From Ga0077527 sp964533495 (lineage in GTDB: Bacteria > Pseudomonadota > Gammaproteobacteria > Burkholderiales > SG8-41), in NCBI GenBank assembly GCA_964533495.1, contig CAZHJU010000009.1, forward strand, positions 1 through 64,000: a stretch of 64,000 nucleotides of DNA. The letters run 5' to 3'. The translations under genes and the position numbers were made by a program. This document shows positions 8,308 through 16,843 of the stretch, one piece after another. Within the stretch, counting starts at the first letter, position 1. Every line of letters begins with the position of its first letter. Under the pieces are notes generated by a model. It saw only the letters and a list, made by a program, of their open reading frames with translations, had not been told where the DNA came from and ran no database searches.

Positions 8308-9189
8308 ATGTCCGACTGCCAGCCCGCAATCCTGAAACCCATTCCGCCACTCGCCCGCTACCTGAGCTACACCCTGATCCCGGGATCCGATCCGCGCGCC
8401 GCGCTGCGCGCGCTGAAAAACACCGTCGACGGCGAGCGCACGCTGGCCGGCCTGGGCCTGTCGCTGGTTACCGCGCTCGGCCGCAATATCGATGAGCTGC
8501 GCGCGTTTCCCGAATTCAGCGGCCGCGGCATCGACCTGCCCTCGACGCCGTCGGCGCTGCTGCTGTGGCTGCGCGGCGAAGACCGCGGCGAGCTCGTTCA
8601 TCGCCACCGGAAATTCGACGCCCTGCTCGCCGGCGCATTCCGCTGCACGCAGGTCATCGATGCCTTCACCTACGACGGCCGCGCGCGCCGCGACCTGACC
8701 GGCTACGAGGACGGCACCGAGAACCCCAAGGGCCACAAGGCCGTGGCCGCGGCGGTCAGCAACCGCAGGGGCATCGCCGGATCGAGCTTTCTCGCGATCC
8801 AGCAGTGGGAACACGACATGCCCCGCTTCGACACCATGACGCGGCGGGAGCAGGACCACTGCTTCGGCCGCCGCAGGTCCGACAACGAGGAACTCGGCAA
8901 TGCGCCGGAGTCGGCGCACGTCAAGCGCACCGCGCAGGAAAATTTCGAGCCCGAAGCCTTCGTCGTGCGCCGTTCGATGCCCTGGGCCGAGGGCGGGCGC
9001 TGCGGGCTGGTGTTTGCCGCCTTCGGAAAATCCTTCGACGCCTACGAGGCGCAGTTGAACCGCATGTGCGGCGTCGACGACGGCATCACCGACGCACTGT
9101 TCCGTTTCACGCGGCCGCTGACCGGCGCCTACTTCTGGTGCCCGCCGGTGAAAGGCGGCAGGCTGGACCTGTCGGCCGCGGGCCTCTGA
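8308..9189 (+). CDS. DyP-type heme peroxidase (YfeX-like)
   Basis: 293 aa dye-decolorizing-type peroxidase. The diagnostic GxxDG motif is GYEDGTENP, with catalytic Asp135; the proximal heme ligand is probably H204 in SAHVKRT. Length and motifs fit the cytosolic YfeX/EfeB-like group, and there is no Tat signal. The family uses hydrogen peroxide to oxidise a broad range of substrates; the physiological substrate is unknown. The ATG at 8308 is chosen over a TTG four codons upstream. It stands alone, just after the LysR gene. Confidence 0.9.
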   Translation: MSDCQPAILKPIPPLARYLSYTLIPGSDPRAALRALKNTVDGERTLAGLGLSLVTALGRNIDELRAFPEFSGRGIDLPSTPSALLLWLRGEDRGELVHRHRKFDALLAGAFRCTQVIDAFTYDGRARRDLTGYEDGTENPKGHKAVAAAVSNRRGIAGSSFLAIQQWEHDMPRFDTMTRREQDHCFGRRRSDNEELGNAPESAHVKRTAQENFEPEAFVVRRSMPWAEGGRCGLVFAAFGKSFDAYEAQLNRMCGVDDGITDALFRFTRPLTGAYFWCPPVKGGRLDLSAAGL

Positions 9190-9266
9190 CCGCGCGGATG
9201 CCACCCGGCCGGCTGGCACTGCCCTTATACTAGGCGGCCAATTCACGCCCAGGCGCGGAACAAGTC

Positions 9267-9611
9267 ATGCAGGTGTTCGAACGCTGGATCGATGTCATCG
9301 CCATGTGCACCGGGCTGCCGATGTCCGCCCCGGCCTGCCGCCCGTTCTGGGAAAACGTGATGTACGCCAGCGCCGCCATCGGCCTTTTGCTGGCCGCCTG
9401 GGCAATCTGGAAATTCGTCGACCACCGCCTCAAGTACGCCGCCGCCCTGCGCGCGCAGACCGGGCGCGAACGCGTCGCCGACGCCGAAACCATGAAGCAG
9501 CACACCTGGGTCGAGCCTGCCGACATCGCCGCCGACGTCACAGACCCCGACCTTGCCCGCAAGATCCGCCAGGAACTCGAACAGCGCCGGCTGCAGAACC
9601 TGCGCGGCTGA
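9267..9611 (+). CDS. Small single-span membrane protein, unknown function
   Basis: 114 aa. One hydrophobic segment at about residues 32-50 (MYASAAIGLLLAAWAIW) is followed by a charged tail that is predicted helical. The spacing from the peroxidase gene is 77 bp and no family is recognised. Its single-span topology would suit an accessory or inner-membrane anchor. Clean coding bias and an ATG start support it as real. Confidence 0.65.
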   Translation: MQVFERWIDVIAMCTGLPMSAPACRPFWENVMYASAAIGLLLAAWAIWKFVDHRLKYAAALRAQTGRERVADAETMKQHTWVEPADIAADVTDPDLARKIRQELEQRRLQNLRG

Positions 9612-9634
9612 GCACCGCCCCGCGCAACGGAAAA

Positions 9635-10066
9635 TCAGGCCGACAGGGCCGCGCGCAGCGCGTCCGGCAACGGCACCGATTTCTGCCGCGCGACGTCATA
9701 CCAGACCAGCGTCGCAAAACCCTCGGCGCAGGGCTCGCCGGCTTCGGCGTGGCGCAGCAGGTAATGGGTCTGCACGCTGCTGCGGCCGATGCGGCCGGCG
9801 TGCAGCGACACTTCGACGGTCGCCGGGTAACCCAGCGGCCGCAGGTAATGACAGGCGGCGTTGAGCAGCACGATCACCGGGTGCGGCGGCACGGTCGGAA
9901 TGCCCATGCCGGAAACCCAGCGCATGCGGGTCTCCTCCATGAAACGGAAACAACCGGTGTTGTTGACGTGGCCTTCGGCGTCGAGATCGCCCCAGCGCAC
10001 CGGGATCGCCGTGGTGAACACCGGCGCGCCCAGGGGGGCGTCATCCTGGACGATCCTGATCATCAC
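9635..10066 (-). CDS. Acyl-CoA thioesterase, 4HBT hotdog fold
   Basis: 143 aa single hotdog domain. The segment RWGDLDAEGHVNNTGCFRFMEE is the classic 4-hydroxybenzoyl-CoA thioesterase signature: the catalytic Asp is followed by a GHVNN turn and a helix with a conserved Glu. It hydrolyses acyl-CoA thioesters; the chain is unknown. It lies 40 bp downstream of the CoA-transferase gene on the same strand and is probably co-transcribed, fitting CoA-ester turnover. Confidence 0.88.
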   Translation of the reverse strand: MMIRIVQDDAPLGAPVFTTAIPVRWGDLDAEGHVNNTGCFRFMEETRMRWVSGMGIPTVPPHPVIVLLNAACHYLRPLGYPATVEVSLHAGRIGRSSVQTHYLLRHAEAGEPCAEGFATLVWYDVARQKSVPLPDALRAALSA

Positions 10067-10106
10067 GCACGTCGCTCAGGACCAAACCGGCCATGCCGCA
10101 CAGCCA

Positions 10107-11303
10107 TCAAACCACGTTGCGCTTGTGCAGATCCGCGATCTCGCCGTCGCGATAACCCAGTTCACGCAGGATCTCGTCGGTGTGCTGGCCGCAGTCCGGC
10201 GTCGCGCTGCGGATTTCATGCGGCGTGCGCGACAGGCGGAACGGCTGGTTGATCACCGCGACATCGCCGACGCCGGGAATGTGCAGCGGCGCCGCCATCC
10301 GGTTGTACTGCACCTGCGGATCGGCGAACACCTCGTCCATCTTGTAGATCGGGCCGCCGGCGACGCCGCATTCCTCGAAGCGCGCGGTCCAGTGGGCCTT
10401 GTCCTTCTGCACCATCAGCGCCTGCAGTTCCTTGTTCAGCGCGGCGCGGTTCTTCGAGCGCGAGGACCGGTCCTTGTATTCGGGCTTCTGGTCGAGGCCT
10501 TCGGCGCCCAGCGCCTTGCACAGCCGGGTGAACATCTCGTTGTCACCGGCGGCGATGTTCATGTAGCCGTCGCTGGTCTGGAACACGCCGGTCGGAATCG
10601 AGGTCGGATGGTCGTTGCCGGCCTGCTCGGGCACCTCATGCTCCACGGTCCAGCGCGCGGCCTGGAAGTCGAGCAGCGCGATCATCGCGTTGAGCAGCGA
10701 GACCTCGACCCACTGGCCCTCGCCCGACTCCTCGCGCTCGAGCAGTGCGGTCATGATGCCCAGTGCGCAGTAGAGGCCCGCGGCCGAATCCGACACCGCG
10801 CAGCCGGCGCGCATCGGGCCGCGGCCCGGCTCGCCGGTGATCGCCATCAACCCGCCCATGCCCTGGGTCACCTGGTCGAAGCCGGGGCGCTTGACGTAGG
10901 GGCCGCTCTGGCCGAAACCGGAAATGCTGGCGAGGATGATTTTCCTGTTCACCTTCTTCAGCGACTCGTAGTCGATGCCGAGCCGGTTCTTGACGTCGGG
11001 GCGGTAGTTCTCCGCGACGACGTCCGACTTTTCCACCAGTTTCATGAAAATCTTCAGGCCGTCCGGATCCTTCAGGTTCAGCGTGAAGCCGCGCTTGTTG
11101 CGGTGCAGGTTCTGGAAATCGGCGCCGGTGCGCTTGCCGCCCCAGCCGTCGGACAGGTTCAGCCCCGGCGGCGTCTCGATCTTGATCACGTCGGCGCCCC
11201 AGTCTCCGAGTTGGCGGACCGCCGTCGGGCCCGAGCGCACGCGGGTCAGGTCGATTACACGGAAGCGGGACAGGGGGCCACGGCGTTGGGTGCTTGCATT
11301 CAT
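10107..11303 (-). CDS. Class III (CaiB/BaiF) CoA-transferase
   Basis: 398 aa, the usual length for family III CoA-transferases, which move CoA between carboxylic acids. It opens with LSRFRVIDLTRV and GDWGADVIKIE (CoA-binding), and Asp in AVSDSAAGLYC is at the position of the family's catalytic Asp. VSLLNAMIALLD and a long C-terminal segment complete the interlocked-dimer fold. It is divergent from glcD and upstream of a thioesterase, so a role in activating an organic acid is likely. The substrate cannot be determined. Confidence 0.92.
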   Translation of the reverse strand: MNASTQRRGPLSRFRVIDLTRVRSGPTAVRQLGDWGADVIKIETPPGLNLSDGWGGKRTGADFQNLHRNKRGFTLNLKDPDGLKIFMKLVEKSDVVAENYRPDVKNRLGIDYESLKKVNRKIILASISGFGQSGPYVKRPGFDQVTQGMGGLMAITGEPGRGPMRAGCAVSDSAAGLYCALGIMTALLEREESGEGQWVEVSLLNAMIALLDFQAARWTVEHEVPEQAGNDHPTSIPTGVFQTSDGYMNIAAGDNEMFTRLCKALGAEGLDQKPEYKDRSSRSKNRAALNKELQALMVQKDKAHWTARFEECGVAGGPIYKMDEVFADPQVQYNRMAAPLHIPGVGDVAVINQPFRLSRTPHEIRSATPDCGQHTDEILRELGYRDGEIADLHKRNVV

Positions 11304-11394
11304 CGTTGGGTCTCTCTCGAAAACAATGGGAGAACAATAAGGGAACTATCAGCGTTCTATTAAGCGATTCATTACATTGACTTTTCCGCTGCCA

Positions 11395-11433
11395 CCCCCG
11401 TTGCGGGGGCTGCGGCCCGCAGGTGGCGGGCCG
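11395..11433. other. Two consecutive GC-rich hairpins in the caiB-glcD divergent region
   Basis: CCCCCG-TTG-CGGGGG (11395-11409) is followed by CGGCCCGC-AGGTG-GCGGGCCG (11413-11433). Both stems are perfect. They lie about 80-115 bp before the glcD start. No T-run follows, so they are not standard terminators; they could be transcript-leader structures or protein sites. Confidence 0.4.
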
Positions 11434-11496
11434 GGCAGAGATTTCCCGAGTTTCGCACAAAACGCCCCGGCTTTCCCCGCCCGCGGAAGCTCGTGA

Positions 11497-11502
11497 TATA
11501 AG
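11497..11502 (+). promoter_or_regulatory. Candidate -10 element immediately before glcD
   Basis: TATAAG ends 9 bp before the glcD ATG, and no Shine-Dalgarno sequence lies in between. If it is a real -10, the glcD transcript would be nearly leaderless. No convincing -35 hexamer is visible at 16-18 bp. Confidence 0.3.
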
Positions 11503-11511
11503 AATCGCAAG

Positions 11512-13002
11512 ATGAATGCACCGGCCCGCGCCATCTCCATCGACAGCGAACGCCAGCGCGCGGTCTTCACTGCACTGCGCGCCTTCATGCCGGAAACGGG
11601 CGTGCTGTTCGAGCGCGAGGACGTCGCGCCCTACGAATGCGACGGCCTGTCGGCCTACCGCCAGTTGCCGATGGTGGTGGCACTGCCCGAAAACGAAGCC
11701 CAGGTCTGCGAAATACTCGAAACCTGCCATGCGATGCGCGTGCCGGTGGTCGCTCGCGGCGCCGGCACCGGGCTCTCCGGCGGCGCGCTGCCGCCGGGCG
11801 ACGGCGTGCTGCTGTCGCTGGCGAAGCTGAAAAGCATCCTCGCCGTCGATCCGGTCGCGTGCACCGCGCGCGTGCAGCCGGGCGTGCGCAACCTGGCGAT
11901 TTCCGAGGCGGCCGCGCCGCACGGCCTGTATTACGCGCCCGATCCGTCGAGCCAGATCGCCTGTTCGATCGGCGGCAACGTCGCCGAGAACTCGGGCGGC
12001 GTGCACTGCCTCAAGTACGGCCTGACCGTGCACAACATCCTGAAGCTGCGCGTCGCGACGATCGAGGGCGAGATCGTCGAACTCGGCGGCAGCGGACTCG
12101 ACGCGGCCGGCTACGACCTGCTCGCGCTGATGACCGGTTCGGAGGGTCTGCTCGGCGTGATCACCGAAATCACCGTCAGGCTGCTGCCGCGCCCCGAATG
12201 CGCACAGGTGGTGCTCGCCGCCTTCGACGACGTCGGCACCGCCGGCCAGGCGGTGGCCAACGTGATCGCCGCCGGGATCATTCCCGCCGGCATGGAAATG
12301 ATGGATCAGCCGGCGACACAGGCGGTCGAGCCTTTCGTCAACGCCGGCTACCCGACCGACGCCGCCGGGCTGCTGCTGGTCGAATCCGACGGCACGCGCG
12401 AGGAAGTCGCCGACGAGACCGCCCGCATCGAGAAGATCATGCAGGACAGCGGCGCGCACCTGGTGCGGGTGTCGCGCGACGAGGCCGAGCGCCTGAAGTT
12501 CTGGGCCGGCCGCAAGGCCGCCTTTCCCGCGGTTGGCCGCCTGTCGCCGGACTACTACTGCATGGACGGCACCATTCCGCGCCGGCGCCTGGCCGAAGTC
12601 TTGCGCGGCATCGCGGCGATGGAACGGAAATACGATCTGCGCTGCGCCAACGTCTTTCACGCTGGCGACGGCAACCTGCACCCGCTGATCCTCTACGACG
12701 CCAACGATCCGGACCAGTTGCGGCGCGCGGAACTGTTCGGCGCGGAAATCCTGAAGCTGTGCATCGACGTCGGCGGCACGATCACCGGCGAACATGGCGT
12801 CGGCGTCGAGAAGATCGATTCGATGTGCGTGCAGTTCGGCGCCGCGGAGCTCGAAGCCTTCCACGCGCTGAAGCGCGCCTTCGACGAACACGGCCTGCTC
12901 AATCCGGGCAAGGCGGTGCCGACGCTGCACCGCTGCGCCGAGTTCGGGCGCATGCACGTGCACGCCGGCCGCGAGAAGTTTCCGGAACTGCCGCGTTTCT
13001 AG
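11512..13002 (+). CDS. glcD: Glycolate oxidase subunit GlcD, FAD-linked
   Basis: 496 aa FAD-binding subunit that oxidises glycolate (or lactate-like 2-hydroxy acids) to the 2-oxo acid. The PCMH-type FAD loop is VARGAGTGLSGGA (about residues 82-94), with IGGNVAENSGG further on. The C-terminal FAD-oxidase domain carries HAGDGNLHP and GEHGVGVEK, both typical of GlcD/DLD. It is followed by glcE after 2 bp and then glcF, the standard three-subunit order. Electrons probably pass through GlcF to quinone. Confidence 0.95.
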   Translation: MNAPARAISIDSERQRAVFTALRAFMPETGVLFEREDVAPYECDGLSAYRQLPMVVALPENEAQVCEILETCHAMRVPVVARGAGTGLSGGALPPGDGVLLSLAKLKSILAVDPVACTARVQPGVRNLAISEAAAPHGLYYAPDPSSQIACSIGGNVAENSGGVHCLKYGLTVHNILKLRVATIEGEIVELGGSGLDAAGYDLLALMTGSEGLLGVITEITVRLLPRPECAQVVLAAFDDVGTAGQAVANVIAAGIIPAGMEMMDQPATQAVEPFVNAGYPTDAAGLLLVESDGTREEVADETARIEKIMQDSGAHLVRVSRDEAERLKFWAGRKAAFPAVGRLSPDYYCMDGTIPRRRLAEVLRGIAAMERKYDLRCANVFHAGDGNLHPLILYDANDPDQLRRAELFGAEILKLCIDVGGTITGEHGVGVEKIDSMCVQFGAAELEAFHALKRAFDEHGLLNPGKAVPTLHRCAEFGRMHVHAGREKFPELPRF

Positions 13003-13004
13003 CC

Positions 13005-14063
13005 ATGGAAGGCAGGATCCTCCAGTTTGCGGACGCGATCCGCAGCGCCGCCGAAGACCGGCGCCCGCTGCGCATCCGCGGCGGCGGCAGCAAGGATTTC
13101 TACGGCAACCCGGCGGCCGGCGAGGATTTCGACGTGACCGGCCATCGCGGCATCGTCGCCTACGAGCCGACGGAGCTGGTGATCACCGCCCGCGCCGGCA
13201 CGCCGCTCGCCGAGATCGAAAACACGATGCGCGAGCAGGGCCAGATGCTCGGCTTCGAGCCGCCGCATTTCGGCGGCGGCGCCACGCTGGGCGGCTGCAT
13301 CGCCGCCGGGCTGTCCGGTCCGCGCCGCGCCGCGGCCGGCGCCGCACGCGATTTCGTGCTCGGCCTGCGCCTGCTCGACGGCCGCGGCACCGACCTCCGG
13401 TTCGGCGGCCAGGTCATGAAGAACGTCGCCGGCTACGACGTGTCGCGGCTGCTCTCCGGCTCGCTGGGCACGCTGGGCGTGATCCTCGAGGTTTCGCTGA
13501 AAGCACTGCCGCTGCCCCGGGCCGAGATCACCCTCTGCTGCGAACAGCCGCGCATCGACGCCATCGAACTGATGAACGGCTGGGCGGGCCAGCCCCTGCC
13601 GGTCACCGCGATCTGCCATGTCGAGAAGCGCCTCTACCTGCGCCTCTCCGGCGCGGAGTCGGCGGTGAAGGCCGCCGCAAAAAAAATCGGCGGCGAAGCC
13701 ATCCCTGATGCCGCCGGATTCTGGCGCGACGTGCGCGACCATCGTGACCTGTTCTTCTCCGGCGATGGCCCGGTATGGCGCCTGTCGCTGGCGTCGACCG
13801 CGCCGGAAATCGACCTCCCCGGCCATCAGATGATCGAATGGGGCGGCGCGCTGCGCTGGCTGAAAACCGACGCCGATGCCGACAGCGTGCGCGAGGCCGC
13901 GCGCAGGGCCGGCGGCCATGCCACGCTGTTCCGCCGCGGAAACCACGGCACCGGCGCCTTCCACCCTCTGCCCGAGGCGCTGATGCGGCTGCACCGCCGC
14001 GTCAAGCAGGCGATGGACCCGGCGGGGATTTTCAATCCCGGCCGTCTCTACCCCGATCTCTGA
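13005..14063 (+). CDS. glcE: Glycolate oxidase subunit GlcE
   Basis: 352 aa second FAD-binding subunit, shorter than GlcD and lacking the catalytic C-terminal half, as in known GlcE proteins. RIRGGGSKDFYG is its FAD loop and GATLGGCIAAGLSGPRR the second contact. FNPGRLYPDL ends the protein. The ATG at 13005 follows the glcD stop by 2 bp, so translation is coupled. It is needed for complex activity in E. coli. Confidence 0.94.
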   Translation: MEGRILQFADAIRSAAEDRRPLRIRGGGSKDFYGNPAAGEDFDVTGHRGIVAYEPTELVITARAGTPLAEIENTMREQGQMLGFEPPHFGGGATLGGCIAAGLSGPRRAAAGAARDFVLGLRLLDGRGTDLRFGGQVMKNVAGYDVSRLLSGSLGTLGVILEVSLKALPLPRAEITLCCEQPRIDAIELMNGWAGQPLPVTAICHVEKRLYLRLSGAESAVKAAAKKIGGEAIPDAAGFWRDVRDHRDLFFSGDGPVWRLSLASTAPEIDLPGHQMIEWGGALRWLKTDADADSVREAARRAGGHATLFRRGNHGTGAFHPLPEALMRLHRRVKQAMDPAGIFNPGRLYPDL

Positions 14064-14068
14064 ATTCC

Positions 14069-15316
14069 ATGCAGACCAACCTCGCCGACTTCATCAGGGA
14101 CACGCCGCAGGGCCGCGAGGCCGAGGCGATCCTGCGCAAATGCGTGCACTGCGGCTTCTGCACGGCGACCTGCCCGACCTACCAGCTGCTCGGCGACGAG
14201 CTCGACGGACCGCGCGGCCGCATCTACCTGATGAAGCAGGTGTTCGAAGGCCAGGCGGCGACGGAAAAAACGCGGCTGCACCTCGACCGCTGCCTGACCT
14301 GCCGCGCCTGCGAAACAACCTGCCCCTCCGGCGTGCAATACGGCCGCCTGCTCGACATCGGCCGCGCGGTGGTGGCGAAGCAGGTGCCGCGCAGCGGCGC
14401 CGAAAAAATCCGCCGCGATGCACTGGCCGCCGTGCTGCCCCGCCCCGCGCTGTTCAATCCCCTGCTCGCCGCCGGCCGCCTCGCCCGCAACCTGCTGCCC
14501 AAGGTGCTCGACGGCATGGTGCCCGAGGCGCCGCCGCGCGCCCGTCCCTGGCCGCTCGGCGGCCACGCGCGGCGCATGCTGCTGCTCGACGGCTGCGTGC
14601 AGCCGGCGCTGTCGCCGGCGACCAATGCCGCGGCGGCACGCGTGCTCGACCGGCTCGGCATCTCGCTCGTGCGCGTGCCCAACGCCGGCTGCTGCGGCGC
14701 GGTGAGTTTCCACCTCGACGCGCAGGCGCAGGCGCTGGATGCGATACGCCACAACATCGACGTCTGGTGGCCGCACGTCGAGCAGGGCGCGGAAGCGCTG
14801 CTGTTCACCGCCAGCGGCTGCGGCGTGATGATCACCGACTATGGCCACCTGCTCGCGCACGACCCGGCCTATGCCGAACGCGCGAAACGCATCGCGGCAC
14901 TGGCCTGTGATCTGAGCACCGTCATCGAAAAACAAAAAACTCAATTAAAACAAATACTTATAAATATCCGACCGCAAGGAAAGTTTGCCTTTCATGCCCC
15001 CTGCTCGCTGCAGCACGGACTGAAGCTGAAAGGCCGCGTCGAAACCCTGCTCGGCGCACTCGGCTTCGACCTCGCGCCGGTGGCCGACGCGCATCTGTGC
15101 TGCGGCTCGGCTGGCACCTATTCCATCCTGCAGCCGGAAATCTCGGCGCAACTGAAACAGAACAAGATCAAGGCGTTGACCGCTGCCTCGCCGGTGCAGA
15201 TCCTCACCGCCAACATCGGCTGCCAGACGCATCTGCAGTCGGCGACGACGCTCAAGGTCCGTCACTGGATCGAAGCGGTGGACGACCTGCTGTCGACCGG
15301 CTCGACTTCCTCCTGA
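14069..15316 (+). CDS. glcF: Glycolate oxidase iron-sulfur subunit GlcF
   Basis: 415 aa. Two [4Fe-4S] motifs lie at C25/C28/C31/C35 and C75/C78/C81/C85, and two CCG domains carry AGCCGA and HLCCGSAG. It passes electrons from GlcD/GlcE to the membrane quinone pool. Residues about 291-301 (TQLKQILINIR) are encoded by an AT-rich tract that matches the dispersed repeat found in intergenic regions of this window. The segment falls in a variable loop before FAFHAPCSLQH, so the insertion looks tolerated. The ATG at 14069 is 5 bp after the glcE stop. Confidence 0.95.
   Translation: MQTNLADFIRDTPQGREAEAILRKCVHCGFCTATCPTYQLLGDELDGPRGRIYLMKQVFEGQAATEKTRLHLDRCLTCRACETTCPSGVQYGRLLDIGRAVVAKQVPRSGAEKIRRDALAAVLPRPALFNPLLAAGRLARNLLPKVLDGMVPEAPPRARPWPLGGHARRMLLLDGCVQPALSPATNAAAARVLDRLGISLVRVPNAGCCGAVSFHLDAQAQALDAIRHNIDVWWPHVEQGAEALLFTASGCGVMITDYGHLLAHDPAYAERAKRIAALACDLSTVIEKQKTQLKQILINIRPQGKFAFHAPCSLQHGLKLKGRVETLLGALGFDLAPVADAHLCCGSAGTYSILQPEISAQLKQNKIKALTAASPVQILTANIGCQTHLQSATTLKVRHWIEAVDDLLSTGSTSS
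14941..14970 (+). repeat. AT-rich dispersed repeat, copy 2, inside glcF
   Basis: A 30-bp tract with 26 of 30 bases identical to copy 1 (82-126), including the TCCG tail. Unlike the other copies it is inside a coding sequence, in frame, and adds Lys/Ile/Leu/Asn-rich residues to GlcF. Confidence 0.7.
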
Positions 15317-15320
15317 TATC

Positions 15321-15404
15321 GTCATCCCGGCGAAAGCCGGGATCCAGAACGGTCTTCGCAAGATGCCGAACGCGGACTGGATTCCGGCTTGCGCCGGAAT
15401 GACG
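15321..15404. repeat. GTCATTCCGG-type inverted repeat pair
   Basis: GTCATCCCGGCGAAAGCCGG-GATCCAG faces CTGGATTCCGG-cttgcg-CCGGAATGACG. Each half is itself a hairpin, and the halves are inverted relative to each other. This is the widespread 'CGTCATTCCGGCG' class of proteobacterial intergenic repeat. Related copies occur at 42458-42570 and 57726-57807. It follows glcF directly and could act as a terminator or stability element. Confidence 0.75.
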
Positions 15405-15451
15405 CAATGGCAAACCCTTCGGGAAAAGCTCCTTTCTCTCTTGTCATTCCC

Positions 15452-15550
15452 CTCTTGTACTTTTTGCGACAAGGGCGTACCTTACGTGGCCACAGGCGGA
15501 GTCCGCCGGGCACCGAAGGCTCTTGTACTTTTCGTGACACCGGCGTACCC
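15452..15550. repeat. Direct repeat pair before the methyltransferase gene
   Basis: CTCTTGTACTTTTTGCGACA at 15452 recurs with a few changes at 15520; each unit is about 31 bp and ends GGCGTACC. The repeat lies within 135 bp of the methyltransferase start and could include promoter elements. It belongs to a sequence type I recall as common between genes of GC-rich proteobacteria. Confidence 0.5.
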
Positions 15551-15582
15551 TCCGCTGCCATCAACCTGCAGAGGAGCACGCC

Positions 15583-16812
15583 ATGGCCGCAGTCGCATCG
15601 GTTACCGCCTACGATCTTGCCGTCACCGCGCCGGCCGCGCGCCGCGCCCGCAGCGCGCCGCCCCGCCGCATCGACGGCGTGCCGGTCTACGAACAGGAGT
15701 TCTGGACCAGCAAGCAGCGCCAGGCGAATCCGCTGCATGAAGTGTCGTACCGCGGCTGCTTCAAGCCGCAGTTGCCGGCCTATTTCATCGACCGCCTGAG
15801 CAAGCCCGGCGACCTCGTCTACGACCCCTTCAGCGGCCGCGGCACCACCGCCGTCGAAGCCGCGCTGATGGGCCGCAACGTCGTGGCCAACGACGTCAAT
15901 CCGCTGTCGGCGATACTCACGCGGCCGCGGCTGCAGGTGCCGCTGATCGCCGCCATCGACGTGCGGCTGCGCGCGATCCGCATGAGCGCAAAAATCAGGA
16001 ACGACATCGACCTGTCGATGTTCTACCACCCGGACACCGAGCGCGAACTGCTGAACCTGCGCGCCTGGCTCGCCGATCGGCGCGAAAGCTGCATGGAGGA
16101 CGACGCCGACCGCTGGATCCGGATGGTCGCCACCAACCGGCTGACCGGGCACTCGCCGGGATTCTTCTCGGCCTACACGCTGCCGCCGAACCAGGCGGTG
16201 TCGCCGGAAAGCCAGATCAGAATCAACGAAAAGACCGGCAAGGCGCCGGAATACCGCGACGTGCGCGCGCTGATCCTGCGCAAGTCGATGCAGCTGCAGA
16301 GCGAGATCAACGCCGCCGCGCGCTGGCGCCTGCAGCAGGCGGCCATCGGCGCGCAGTTCCACTGCAGCCCCGCCGAAAACACGCCGGGCATCGCGGACGG
16401 CAGCGTCCAGCTGACGGTGACTTCGCCCCCCTTCCTCAACGTCGTGCAGTACGCGAAGGACAACTGGCTGCGCTGCTGGTTCAACGGCCTCGACGCCGAG
16501 GCCATCGGCGCCGGCATCACGATGGCCGCCAGCGTCAACGAGTGGTCGGCGGTGATGCAGGCGGTGCTGCACGAACTCCACCGCGTCACGCGCCCGAAGG
16601 GCTGGGTCGCTTTCGAAGTCGGCGAGGTGCAGCGCGGCTCGGTCAATCTCGACGAGGCGGTGCTGCCGCTGGGCGCAGCCGCCGGCTTCCGTTGCGAGGC
16701 GATCCTGATCAACACCCAGAAATTCACCAAGACTTCGAACATCTGGGGCATCGGCAACAACGAACGCGGCACCAACAGCAACCGCATCGTGATGATGCAG
16801 AAACCGGGATAA
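15583..16812 (+). CDS. Orphan DNA methyltransferase, permuted motif order
   Basis: 409 aa SAM-dependent amino-methyltransferase. Motif I (SAM binding) is DPFSGRGTTAVEA at residues 81-93 and the catalytic motif IV is TSPPF at about 280-284. TSPP-type motifs are known in N4-cytosine and N6-adenine DNA methyltransferases. In the common beta class TSPP comes first and DPFxGxG last; here the order is reversed, with nearly 200 residues between. There is no restriction endonuclease next to it, so it is probably a solitary, possibly regulatory, methylase. AGAGGAG lies 6 bp upstream of the ATG. The target site is unknown. Confidence 0.82.
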   Translation: MAAVASVTAYDLAVTAPAARRARSAPPRRIDGVPVYEQEFWTSKQRQANPLHEVSYRGCFKPQLPAYFIDRLSKPGDLVYDPFSGRGTTAVEAALMGRNVVANDVNPLSAILTRPRLQVPLIAAIDVRLRAIRMSAKIRNDIDLSMFYHPDTERELLNLRAWLADRRESCMEDDADRWIRMVATNRLTGHSPGFFSAYTLPPNQAVSPESQIRINEKTGKAPEYRDVRALILRKSMQLQSEINAAARWRLQQAAIGAQFHCSPAENTPGIADGSVQLTVTSPPFLNVVQYAKDNWLRCWFNGLDAEAIGAGITMAASVNEWSAVMQAVLHELHRVTRPKGWVAFEVGEVQRGSVNLDEAVLPLGAAAGFRCEAILINTQKFTKTSNIWGIGNNERGTNSNRIVMMQKPG

Positions 16813-16843
16813 TCCGGAACGGTTCAACCGCAAGGAGTACCCC

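Noticed and set aside
10636..12963. 775-codon open frame on the minus strand opposite glcD
   Set aside because: It is the antisense shadow of glcD and part of the CoA-transferase; its translation is low-complexity His/Arg/Ala-rich with no domain, while the plus strand has clear FAD-oxidase motifs.
15452..15550. Direct repeats as phage attachment sites
   Set aside because: No integrase or tRNA gene nearby, and the units are imperfect and only 68 bp apart.
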